Origin: JBJXGV01 sp046160485
Lineage (GTDB): Bacteria > Orphanbacterota > Orphanbacteria > JBJXGV01
Direction: 5' to 3'
Assembly: GCA_046160485.1 (NCBI GenBank)
Contig: JBJXGV010000009.1
Coordinates: forward strand, 111,772 to 175,771
Length of the DNA stretch: 64,000 nucleotides
The position numbers were made by a program, and so were the translations under genes. Below, in pieces: positions 51,174 to 59,553 of the stretch. The number at the start of each line of letters is the position of its first letter. Within the stretch, counting starts at the first letter, position 1. The notes beneath the pieces are model-generated. The model worked only from the letters and a program-made list of their open reading frames with translations, was not told the DNA's origin and made no database searches.

Positions 51174-52838
51174 CTACCGAACGAGCACCATCTTCTTCCT
51201 CTGCGGAACCGCGTGTTCCGTCTCGAGCAGATAGAAATACACGCCGCTCGAAAGCTGTCCCTTGCCGTTCACCTCGATCTGATGCGTTCCGGCCGATTGC
51301 CGCTCATCGACCAGCGTTTGCATTTCGCGACCATTCACATCGTAGAGTTTCAGCAGAACGTTTTGAGGCCTTGGAATGGAATAGGAGATCTGAGTCGTCG
51401 TACGGGCGGGGTTGGGGTAGTTCTGCGCGAGCGAAACGCCCGCGGAGGCATTCTCGCGGTTGGGTTCGACTCCAACGAGATCGTCGGCCATGACCCACAG
51501 CTCGATGCCGCTGGAGCCGTTGGTCCCCGTAAAAAAGATGTTGTTTCCAACGGCAGTAAACGACTCCGCCTGGCAGTTGTAGCCCGGGTTGGTCATCACG
51601 GCGATTTGGACCGTACCCATCTCCGTGCCGTCGCTCATCCATGGCTGCGCGTCGTTGAAGCCGCTGGATTGGGCGCGGAAGAACAACGTTCCGTTCACGT
51701 TGGCCAGTCCGGCCGGGAAGGAAGAACTCGGGTAGCCCGGGTAGATGTCCTTGACCAAGACGGTTCCGGCTTCCGTCCCATCGCTCTTCCAGAGTTCCTT
51801 GCCGAAAACGCCGTCGGTACCGGCGAAATAGACCGTGCCTCCGATCGCCACGAGGAACGAGCCACCCAGGCCGTTCCCACCCGGAACCGGGAAGATATCT
51901 TTGACCATGACTGTCCCGCCGGCTGTCCCGTCGCTCTTCCACAGCTCCAGGCCATTCACGCCATCATCTGCGGTAAAGAACGCGGTCCCGTTCGCGTTGA
52001 CGATCTGAACGATGGCGGCGAGCGGTTTGATCAGGGACGTCCCGGCTGCCGTCCCGTCGCTCTTGCAAAGGCCGCTGGACGCACCATCGCTCCCCCTAAA
52101 GAAAAGTGTACCGCCGACGTTGGTTAGCAACGTCGCGCCAGCGTTGGACGAGCCGGGATTGAGGTCCTTTACTAACGAAGTCCCGCCCGAGCTGCCGTCG
52201 CTCTTCCAGATCTCGTTGCCCGATGCGCCGCTGTAGCCGACGAAGAACAGCGTTCCACCGACATCCGCCAACTCGCCTCCCACGATGACAAAGTTCGTCA
52301 CCTGTGAAGTCCCGCCCGGCGTACCGTCGCTCTTGTAGATGTAGCCGGTAGAGAATCCGGGCGGAGTTCCTGCGAAGTAGAGAGTGCCGCCGACATTCTC
52401 CAGATCGAACGCCGTGGCGCCGGTGTAGATGTTTGCGGTTCCGGCGGTCGTGCCGTCTGTTCGCCACAACCTCGCGCCGGCCGTTCCGTCGGATGCGGAG
52501 AAATACACGACCGAGCCGATTCGCACGGCGTTGCATTCCAGGCAGCCGCTACTGATGCCACCGTTGGAACCGGCCCAGATGTCCGCGAGCAGGGACGTGC
52601 CGGCGGCGGTCGCGTCGCTTGCCCACGGCTCTCTCCCGCTCACGCCGTCCGTCGCCGCAAAAAACAGCCGATCCCCGACGGGCAGAAGTGACTTGGGATT
52701 GCCGTCAGCGGAACCCGGGTTGATGTCCTCGACGAGGACTGGAGCGCCGACGCCAGATGCGGACCTGGCCGTTGAGGCCAACGAGACAACGAGCAGGAGG
52801 AACAGGGTGAAAGTGCGATAGCCTTGCGTTCTCGGCAT
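51174..52838 (-). CDS. Exported ELWxxDGT-repeat protein with FlgD-like C-terminus
   Basis: A 554-residue product; ATG 52838 follows GGGGAT. Signal peptide to about residue 27. Residues 35-460 contain eight or nine ELWKSDGTxxGTxxVKDIxPG repeats (ELWxxDGT family), probably a beta-propeller. The end has NYPNPARTTTQISYSIPRP, LKLYDVNGREMQTL, GVYFYLLE and KKMVLVR. Transcribed away from the 53141 recombinase and towards its stub at 51032. Repeats suggest binding of a surface ligand; no catalytic residues seen. Confidence 0.9.
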   Translation of the reverse strand: MPRTQGYRTFTLFLLLVVSLASTARSASGVGAPVLVEDINPGSADGNPKSLLPVGDRLFFAATDGVSGREPWASDATAAGTSLLADIWAGSNGGISSGCLECNAVRIGSVVYFSASDGTAGARLWRTDGTTAGTANIYTGATAFDLENVGGTLYFAGTPPGFSTGYIYKSDGTPGGTSQVTNFVIVGGELADVGGTLFFVGYSGASGNEIWKSDGSSGGTSLVKDLNPGSSNAGATLLTNVGGTLFFRGSDGASSGLCKSDGTAAGTSLIKPLAAIVQIVNANGTAFFTADDGVNGLELWKSDGTAGGTVMVKDIFPVPGGNGLGGSFLVAIGGTVYFAGTDGVFGKELWKSDGTEAGTVLVKDIYPGYPSSSFPAGLANVNGTLFFRAQSSGFNDAQPWMSDGTEMGTVQIAVMTNPGYNCQAESFTAVGNNIFFTGTNGSSGIELWVMADDLVGVEPNRENASAGVSLAQNYPNPARTTTQISYSIPRPQNVLLKLYDVNGREMQTLVDERQSAGTHQIEVNGKGQLSSGVYFYLLETEHAVPQRKKMVLVR

Positions 52839-53095
52839 GGAGATCCCCTTCGCGTGTTGCGGTTTGGGGGCGCCGACAACCCGCACGTCCGGCGACCCGA
52901 CAGTACCGGGATCGCGGTCGTCTCCTTCCGGAGCTCCTTCATCCCTGCTCTGGTTGACGCTGGGGCCCGAGCAAACGCACAGGTTTTCCTCCAAAGACTA
53001 TCGCGATGATCGCCCCGTCGAGGGCCGGACGGCCGTCGCCGCCGCGCCCTGCATCGCACAGCCGTCGAACTCAGGGTGCGGCCTGTCGCCTTGAT

Positions 53096-53123
53096 CTTTC
53101 TCCGAATCGAAGCGTTCATGTCC
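53096..53123 (+). repeat. 28-nt box upstream of a tyrosine recombinase, copy 2
   Basis: Identical to 7685-7712; 17 nt before the start codon. Confidence 0.6.
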
Positions 53124-53140
53124 GGCAAGGAAGACTGCCC

Positions 53141-54010
53141 ATGCCCGCGATCCCGAAAGAACGAGGGCCCGATCTCACCGGCACGATCCCCGTATTCTTG
53201 AGACGCCTGCACGCGCCGAGCACGAAGCTGGCGTACGAACGCGAGCTCACTCGATGGTTCGCCTGGCTCGCCGACAACGCGCCGATCGATAGTGAAATTC
53301 TCCCGCGCTACGTCGGATGGCTCAGATCGCGCAATCTCTCGCCGACGTTCATCGCGTGGCGCGCGACGGTGATCGGCGAGTGGCTGCGAGATGCGCATCG
53401 ACAAGGCGCGCTCCCCGAGGATGTGACGCACGGATACAAACCGCCCAAAGGCACACGCGGCTTCGCGCCGAGAGTGTTGACCGCCGGTGAGCGGCAGCGA
53501 TTGTTACGCGCCCCGGATCGCAGATCGTGGAAGGGCAAGCGCGACCTCGCAGCGCTCGTCCTCATGGGCATCGGCGGTCTGCGCGCCGGCGAGGTGTGCT
53601 CGCTTCGCCTCTGCGACGTCGAACTCACGCCCTCGCGCGTGACCTTTTGCGTGCGTGGCGAGGGGAATCGCCTTCGCACCATCGCCCTCGAATCGAAGAA
53701 CGCATCGCCCCTTCGATCGCGGAGTGCGGCGCGCGGGGCGGGGAATGGCGGTGAGCCGTTGTTCGTGGCGAAGCGTGGGGATGGACTCACGGTGGCGATG
53801 ATCGACTACGTCGTGCGGCGGAATGCTGCGGCCGCGGGACTGACGGGCGTTCACGCGCATGCGCTACGACACAGCGCCGCTTCTCACGCCGTTGCGAACG
53901 GGATGAACGTCGTCGCGGTGCGGGATCTGCTCGGGCATCCGTCGACAGCGACGACATCGAGGTATCTACACGCCACAGGAAGCGCAGGCGCGCCGGTCGC
54001 CATGCTCTAG
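53141..54010 (+). CDS. Tyrosine recombinase/phage-type integrase (XerC/D-like), second copy
   Basis: A 289-residue paralogue of the 7735 enzyme, clearly similar throughout. Catalytic residues: Arg in GLRAGEVCSLR, Lys/Arg in CVRGEGNRLR (the K seen in its paralogue's KGKGN is E here), HALRH, LGHPS and Tyr in SRYLHAT. The loss of that Lys may reduce activity. Start at ATG 53141, following AAGGAAG. The adjacent surface gene at 54108 has an amber stop. Confidence 0.9.
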   Translation: MPAIPKERGPDLTGTIPVFLRRLHAPSTKLAYERELTRWFAWLADNAPIDSEILPRYVGWLRSRNLSPTFIAWRATVIGEWLRDAHRQGALPEDVTHGYKPPKGTRGFAPRVLTAGERQRLLRAPDRRSWKGKRDLAALVLMGIGGLRAGEVCSLRLCDVELTPSRVTFCVRGEGNRLRTIALESKNASPLRSRSAARGAGNGGEPLFVAKRGDGLTVAMIDYVVRRNAAAAGLTGVHAHALRHSAASHAVANGMNVVAVRDLLGHPSTATTSRYLHATGSAGAPVAML

Positions 54011-54107
54011 AAATCGCCCACGCCGCCTGTCACCCTTCGCCGATCTTTGTCGCACGTACAGGCAGCCGTCGATCCACGGCGGCCTCACTCGACAAGGAGA
54101 ACTTCCG

Positions 54108-55274
54108 ATGAAGAACGCGCTCGTCCTCGCCACGGCATTGTTCTGCGGCGCACTCGCGTATTCACCTGCTTGCGCATAGAGCACGGCTTTCACTTATCAC
54201 GGGAAGTTGGACGATGCCGGCGCGCCCGCGAGCGGCCTGCACGATTTCCGCTTCCGGCTGTTCGACGCGGCGTCAGGCGGCGCGCAGATCGGCTCTCTGC
54301 TCTGCGTGGATAACGTGAACGTCATCGAAGGTGTCTTTACCACGCCGCTCGACTTCGGCCAGCAGTACGCGACGACCGCCCCACGCCATCTGGAGATCGA
54401 AGTTCGGCGCGACACGGGCCTGACGTGCGCGACCGCGACCGGGTTCATCGTGCTCGGCCCGCGCCAGCAGCTAACGGCCACGCCGATCGCTAGCCACGCC
54501 AACTCAGCCTTCTCGCTCGACGCTGCCGATGGGGCGCCCGCCAACGCGGTGTTCGTTGACAACGGAGGGAAGGTCGGCATCGGGACCACGTCGCCCGCCG
54601 CGCTGGTCCACCTTAAGGGCACTGCGCCAGTGTTGGTCCTGCAGGACACAGCGAGTCCGTCGAACCAAGCGGGGTACATCTCATTCCGGAGCGATACTTC
54701 GACCGAGACGGGATGGCTCGGCTATGGCACCAGCGGAAGCCCGCAACTCTCCCTCTTGAACAATCGCACTGGCGGCGACCTCAGGTTCTATACCGGGACG
54801 GGAGGCAACATCACCCTCACTCCCGGGACGGGAGGCGACATCAACCTCACTCCCGGGTCGGGCGGCGACGTCAACCTCGTGGGGGGAAACGTCGGCGTTG
54901 GAACCTCTACGCCCACGGCGAAGCTTGATGTCCGCGGCGATATACGGCTTGGCTCCACTGGCCAATACCTGGCAACGAGCGGCGAGGAGAACCTGCGCAT
55001 CATCCGCGGCAGAGTTGACACGAACGGCACAAAAGTCGGGGGCAGCGGCTTTACCGTCGTGAAGACGGCCACGGGGCGCTACACAGTCACCTTTACGCAA
55101 GCGTTCACAGAGATCCCAACTGTCACAGCGACGACGGTTTGGGGAACCAACTTGAGCGACATTATCGCCATGGAGCAGATCACAACCACGACGGTCCTTT
55201 TCGCGGTTATCAACGATGTCGTCGGAGGGCTCATCGATACAGGTTTTCACTTCACAGCGATCGGACCGAGGTAA
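54108..55274 (+). pseudogene. Tail-fibre-like surface protein interrupted by an in-frame amber codon
   Basis: The gene is a paralogue of 32669. ATG 54108 has AAGGAG upstream and encodes MKNALVLATALFCGALAYSP then ACA; codon 24 is TAG where the paralogue has CAG (Gln, AQSTAF). After it the frame runs intact for 365 codons: FTYHGKLDDAGAPASGLH, then NGGKVGIGTTSPAALVHL and VGVGTSTPTAKLDVRGDI. The stop falls at the expected signal-peptide cleavage point. TTG 54207 could restart translation, but without a signal. Recent single-base (C to T) inactivation is the simplest view. Confidence 0.8.
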
Positions 55275-55312
55275 CGGCAGCGTGACGCTGCGCGCGTTCT
55301 CGACAGGTGGCG

Positions 55313-55352
55313 TGTCGCTACCGGGAAGTCCATCCGCACATGATTTCGTGAC
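55313..55352 (+). repeat. Solo left end of the IS481-type element
   Basis: TGTCGCTACCGGGAAGTCCA and about 20 further bases match the 27943 and 57760 ends, with a few differences. Confidence 0.55.
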
Positions 55353-55432
55353 TTCTTCGCCCTATTGATTCGCGGCGAGTACTGTCGCTGCTAGGGCCAT
55401 AGGCTCTCCCTGCCTGCCGCCCATCCCGCCTA

Positions 55433-55500
55433 CCCGACCAGCCTCTCGATCTCCTCGCGGACGATCCTGGCGATCACCGTCCGGAGAAAGACGCGGAGCG
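55433..55500 (-). pseudogene. Orphan C-terminal tail of the HTH-protein family
   Basis: Reads LRVFLRTVIARIVREEI, ERLVG, stop, on the minus strand. It is joined upstream to IS481-type transposase relic sequence. Confidence 0.55.
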
Positions 55501-55615
55501 AGTTGGCGCCGCGGGGTCGAGCCGCGAGAGCTGTGGTGGGCGTGTGGCCCGTCGCTGAAGGACGGGGATCTGATGCCGGAGGGCGACGCTCTCGCGGAAT
55601 CGCCCTCGGCAGCTC
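55501..55615 (-). pseudogene. IS481-type transposase 5' fragment
   Basis: Matches the region around 29050-29170 of the intact element (GGACGGAGATCTGATG block and GAGCCGCGAGAGC block), without the catalytic part. Confidence 0.55.
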
Positions 55616-55727
55616 CGCCCCCCCAAGAAAGTTTGGCAAGGACTTGCGCCGAACTGCGCCTCTACGTGTACGACGCGAGATGTTTACAAGGCTAACTCAG
55701 AAACCCAGGCGTTAAGAGGAGAGAGAA

Positions 55728-57755
55728 GTGCGCTCACGGAAGTCATACAACGGTACGCTGCCGATTCGAGAATCGCTTTCTTGGCTCATTGCACTATGCG
55801 TCTCCGCGCTTGCGACGGCTGCGCGGGCAGCCACGCCGTTCGTGATCGAGATCGCAGACGCTGGCGCGATCAACGATTCTGTCGGCGAATACTCCTCGAT
55901 CGCCGTGGATGCCAATGGGAACCGGCACGTGAGCTACTACAGGGCGTTGACCGGTGATCTCATGTACGCCCGGAAGTCTGGGGCCGCCTGGACAGTCGAG
56001 AGGGCGGACGGGTCGGCAAGCATTGTTGGTCTCTTCACTTCGATCGCAGTGGACGCCCAGGGAAATCCGCATGTGACCTACTACGACGAAACGTTTGGCG
56101 ACCTCAAATACGCGCGGAGGTCCGGGGGCGTCTGGACGGTCGAAACGGCGGACGCGTCCGCGAACGATGTGGGCAAGTTCACTTCACTGTCCCTGGATAC
56201 CGAAGGCAACCCGCGTGTCAGCTACTTTGACGATACGATCAACGACCTCAAGTACGCCCGAAAGTCGGCAGGGGTCTGGACAGTCGAGACGGCGGATGGG
56301 TCAGCAAATGTCGTGGGCCTATTCACATCGATAGCGTTGGACACCCAGGGAAACCCTCATGTGAGCTATGAGGACGGCAGCGCGAGCGTCCTCAAGTACG
56401 CCCGGAAGGTGGGGGGCGTCTGGACAACGGAAGTCGCCGACGCGTCGCCGATCGCGCCTCGGGGGTGTTCACTCGCCCTAGACGCCCAGGGCAACCCGCA
56501 CATCAGTTACACAAACATCTCGCTTAGCCAATTGATCTATGCGCGCAAATCGGGCGGTGTTTGGGCGATCCAAAAGGTCGACTCTCTGGGGGCGCCTGGA
56601 TTCATCGGAACTAGCACCTCTCTAGCTTTGGATGCTCAGGGGGACCCGCACGTCGCTTGCGTCTATTCGGGTCAAGCGTTGTACGCGAGCAAGTTCGGCG
56701 GTGTCTGGACCGTTCAAGGGGTAGAGGGGGCGGGGGGCTGCCTTAACGTCCGCACTGTATCGCTCGCTCTCGACGCCATCGGGAACACACACATAAGCTT
56801 CGATTGCTTCCCGGAGCTCCGATACGGTTTCGCAGCGCCTCTAGCCTGGACCTCGCTTTGGCACGCTGATGAGGGCATTTACCCCGATGTCAATTGCCCA
56901 TGGGTTCTGACGGACGCCGCGGAGCCGGAGGCGCCGTCGCTGTCGAACGGGGTTCTCGCGCTCCCAACATCGGCGAACGACGAGTACATGTACTACAGGC
57001 AGAACACGTTTCTTGCATTTCCCGACACGCTCCGAATCTCGGCACGGGTGCGCCTCGTCTCAGAGACACGTACTGACAACAATCCACGGAGAGGGCTGAG
57101 CATCGCCTTCGTGGTCGCCCCGGATTCTGGGAACTTCTTGGCGGTTGGACGTGACACGGTGTTCCTGCGCAGCGCGTACGAGGTTCAGGGGCCGATGGCC
57201 TTTGTGGACACCGACGATGCGTTCCACACGTACGACATCAAGGTTGTCAATCGCTCGGCGATCACCGTGTACCAGGATAACGTGCAGATTCTGACGGGGT
57301 CGATCTTCGGCAGCACGGGGTTCGGCTCGACGCCGAATATCAGGTGGGGAGATGAGAACGTTAGCGCCTCGGCGGTATCTGAGTGGGAATTCGTGAGGCA
57401 CAATGCGAGCACAGTGCAATGCGGGATCCCGGTCGATGTCTCCTCCAAACCGCGCATAGATAGTAGCTCACGCGCCTTTTGGCTCGTTGCTTACCCAAAC
57501 CCGAGCCGCGGGCCGATAACCTTCGCGATCCGTTCCGAGGTCTCCCGTCCGACTCCGACCCAAGTCCGAGTCTATGACACGAGCGGGCGGCTCGTAAGAA
57601 GCATCGAGGCGGGCACCCTCGCGAGAGGACTCACTCGCCTCGACTGGAACGGAACGGACGACGCAGGGCGCTCGGTGGCCAGCGGCACTTATTTCTGGCG
57701 ACTGGAGAGCGAAGGCAGGCACGTCGGAACGAGCAAAGTCACGCTGCTGCGGTAA
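55728..57755 (+). CDS. Exported beta-propeller-like repeat protein with FlgD-like C-terminus, second paralogue
   Basis: A 675-residue product; GTG 55728 has GGAGAGAG upstream; signal peptide to ARAA. Residues ~45-370 contain seven repeats of ~47 residues (VGLFTSIAVDAQGNPHVTYY, DLKYARRSGG, VWTVETADASAN), close to those at 43656. Residues ~375-560 differ: SLWHADEGIYPDVNCPW, ISARVRLVSET and HTYDIKVVNRSAITVYQD, a concanavalin-type lectin-like domain. The end is FlgD-like (YPNPSRGPITFAI, VYDTSGRLVRSI, GTYFWRLE, KVTLLR). Same modular layout as its paralogue with a swapped middle domain. Confidence 0.9.
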   Translation: MRSRKSYNGTLPIRESLSWLIALCVSALATAARAATPFVIEIADAGAINDSVGEYSSIAVDANGNRHVSYYRALTGDLMYARKSGAAWTVERADGSASIVGLFTSIAVDAQGNPHVTYYDETFGDLKYARRSGGVWTVETADASANDVGKFTSLSLDTEGNPRVSYFDDTINDLKYARKSAGVWTVETADGSANVVGLFTSIALDTQGNPHVSYEDGSASVLKYARKVGGVWTTEVADASPIAPRGCSLALDAQGNPHISYTNISLSQLIYARKSGGVWAIQKVDSLGAPGFIGTSTSLALDAQGDPHVACVYSGQALYASKFGGVWTVQGVEGAGGCLNVRTVSLALDAIGNTHISFDCFPELRYGFAAPLAWTSLWHADEGIYPDVNCPWVLTDAAEPEAPSLSNGVLALPTSANDEYMYYRQNTFLAFPDTLRISARVRLVSETRTDNNPRRGLSIAFVVAPDSGNFLAVGRDTVFLRSAYEVQGPMAFVDTDDAFHTYDIKVVNRSAITVYQDNVQILTGSIFGSTGFGSTPNIRWGDENVSASAVSEWEFVRHNASTVQCGIPVDVSSKPRIDSSSRAFWLVAYPNPSRGPITFAIRSEVSRPTPTQVRVYDTSGRLVRSIEAGTLARGLTRLDWNGTDDAGRSVASGTYFWRLESEGRHVGTSKVTLLR

Positions 57756-59004
57756 GGGCTGTCCCTACCGAATACTCCATCCGCCCATGATTTCGTGAGG
57801 TCCGTCTCCATCTGACCGTTTCCAACCGTATCGGATGCCGACATCGACCGCGTGGTTGGCGGCGTCGCGACGCTCGTGATGCAAATCGTCGGGAGTTTCG
57901 TGAGCGGAAACCGGTGCGACGGCGTGGCTCTCCGACGATGCTCGTGTGAACCGACGAGCGACGAATCATTTTCGGGGCGTGTTGCGAGGGCGCTAAGCGG
58001 CGCGTGTAGCGGCGGTGCAGGCCGCCGACCTGAGGCATCGCCACGATCTCACCGGAGCCGGGTGGCTCGATCGCGCGCGGCTCCGGGCAATCCTTTGCGA
58101 GCCCCAGGTGCGTCCGCCAGCCCTCGTAGTAGTTCAGGTACTCGCGCAGCACGCGCCGAAGGTGCATCTCGCTCAGGATCACGACGCGGTCGAGACACTC
58201 GCGGCGAATCGAGCCGATCAGCCGTTCGACGTACGCGTTCTGCCACGGAGATCGCGGCGCGGTCGGGAGGTCGTCGATCCCGAGGTTGGCAAAAGTCCGT
58301 TGTATCTCCTCGCCGTAGATAGAATCTCGATCGCGGAGGATGAAGCGCGGCGCGGTGTCATAGGGGAATGCCTGCGCGATTTGCAACGCGGTCCATCGGC
58401 CAGTCGGGGAGTCCGTCACGTTGAAGTGAACCACGCGCCGCCGGTCGTGGGAGAGCACGAGAAACACGTAGAGGATCTTGAACGTCGCGGTCGGCACGGT
58501 GAAGAAGTCGATCGCGACCATCTCCTTCGCGTGGTTCTTGATGAACGTCCGCCACGTTTGCGATGGTGGTCGTCTCACTCGCGGCATCTAGCTGGCCACG
58601 GTCGTCTCTCCGACGTCGATGCCGAGCTTCAGCAACTCTCCGTGGATCCGCGGCGCGCCCCAGAGAGGATTCTCGCGGGCCATCCTCCGAACGAGGTTGC
58701 GGATGTCTCGAGCGATGCTTGGCCGGCCGGGTGCGCGACTCTTCCGCCTCCAGTAGAGCCGGAAGCCAGCCCGGTGCCAGCCGACGACCGTCTCTGGCCG
58801 GACGATGACGAGCGCATCGCGCCAGCCGGACTAGATCCGCGAGAGCAGGACCCAGAGGCCGCGGTCGAGCCGCGAGAGCCGCGGCCGCCGCCCGCCGCGC
58901 CGCTGTAGGACGGAGATCTGATGTCGAAGCGCCAGGCTCTCGAGAGCGAGGCCTTCGCGTGATCGAAATACGGACGCGGCGACACGGAGTAGAGTGGTGG
59001 CCAT
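57739..59004 (-). pseudogene. IS481-type transposase with two amber stops and lost native stop
   Basis: Aligned with the 28175 gene, the start is ATG 59004. TGG in LSRIWSGW has become TAG (58831-58833) and TAC in VASYMPRV has become TAG (58589-58591). The rest, including Asp and Glu of the DDE core, is intact. The original stop is absent, so the frame runs past the element's end to 57739. Not able to make full-length enzyme. Confidence 0.85.
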
Positions 59005-59074
59005 TCGGCGGGGATGCCGGGAGGACTGCACAAGTTCAACCCGGGCAGTGCCGACGGATTTTTCGGTGGGGACA
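57760..59074 (-). mobile_element. IS481-type insertion sequence, inactive copy
   Basis: About 1.315 kb. The left end TGTCCCTACCGAATACTCC and the right end (reverse of GGATTTTTCGGTGGGGACA) are inverted repeats. Same type as 27943-29260. Starts 5 bases after the stop of the 55728 gene. Confidence 0.8.
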
Positions 59075-59553
59075 GGTACTCTTGGGCGCTGGAGTACGCG
59101 GCGCGCTCGCCGCGTTCGCCCGCCTGACACACTGGTAGCGATCTTCCTATGCTGATGGGCAAGATCGATTCGTCGCGGGGAAGTTCTGCGTGAGCGGGTT
59201 CTTCGTGGGCGACATTGACGAGGTGCTTGTGCGGAACTACGCGCTGACGGAGCGCGAAGTTGTCGCGCCCTACTACTCCTGCGAGCCAACGGGCGTGGCG
59301 GAGCGGTCTGCGCCGGGCGGATCGTCTTCATGAAGTAGACTCTGCCTCTGGTGAGGCCAGTTCCGCCAAACGACAAGCTTCCCCATGGTCGGGCGGCTCC
59401 TCCGAGTCGCCCGACTCGCTTTTCCGCCGATCAACTTCACCAATTCCCCCCGCACCATCTCCGCGATCACCGGTCCGGAAAAAGTCCGTCCGGCTCCCGA
59501 CGCGTGTCACGTTCCCGCTCGATTCGGCGCATGTAGCCGCAGGAGGGAAGACA
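59075..59553 (+). other. Spacer with a lectin-domain remnant and possible orphan tail
   Basis: 59149-59333 is a LamG-type remnant (separate entry). Positions 59384-59466 read on the minus strand GRTFSGPVIAEMVRGELVKL then IGG, weakly like the orphan HTH-family tail. GCAGGAGGGAAG before 59554 is the ribosome site of the FG-GAP gene; the preceding ~50 bases resemble those before the 32669 gene. Confidence 0.5.
59149..59333 (+). pseudogene. 3' remnant of a LamG/concanavalin-type domain gene
   Basis: A short frame gives LMGKIDSSRG and, one frame over, FCVSGFFVGDIDEVLVRNY then ALTEREV, ending at TGA 59333. GDIDEVxxxNxALTExEV is the usual last strand of LamG-like lectin domains. The 5' part is lost at the IS481-type right end. 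A frameshift separates the two pieces. Confidence 0.55.

Larger units (their letters stand above)
55275..55727 (+). other. Spacer built of mobile-element and tail relics
   Basis: Left to right: a solo IS481-type left end (55313-55352), an orphan HTH-family tail (55433-55500, minus strand) and a fragment matching the 5' part of the IS481-type transposase (55501-55615, minus strand; CGAGCCGCGAGAGCTGTGG as at 29055). GAGGAGAGAG near 55716 is the ribosome site of the next gene. Confidence 0.65.

Noticed and set aside
54108..55274. TAG recoding as an amino acid, suggested by three in-frame TAG codons (54177, 58589, 58831)
   Set aside because: TAG is the ordinary stop of several intact genes here, and the three sites replace different residues (Gln, Tyr, Trp).
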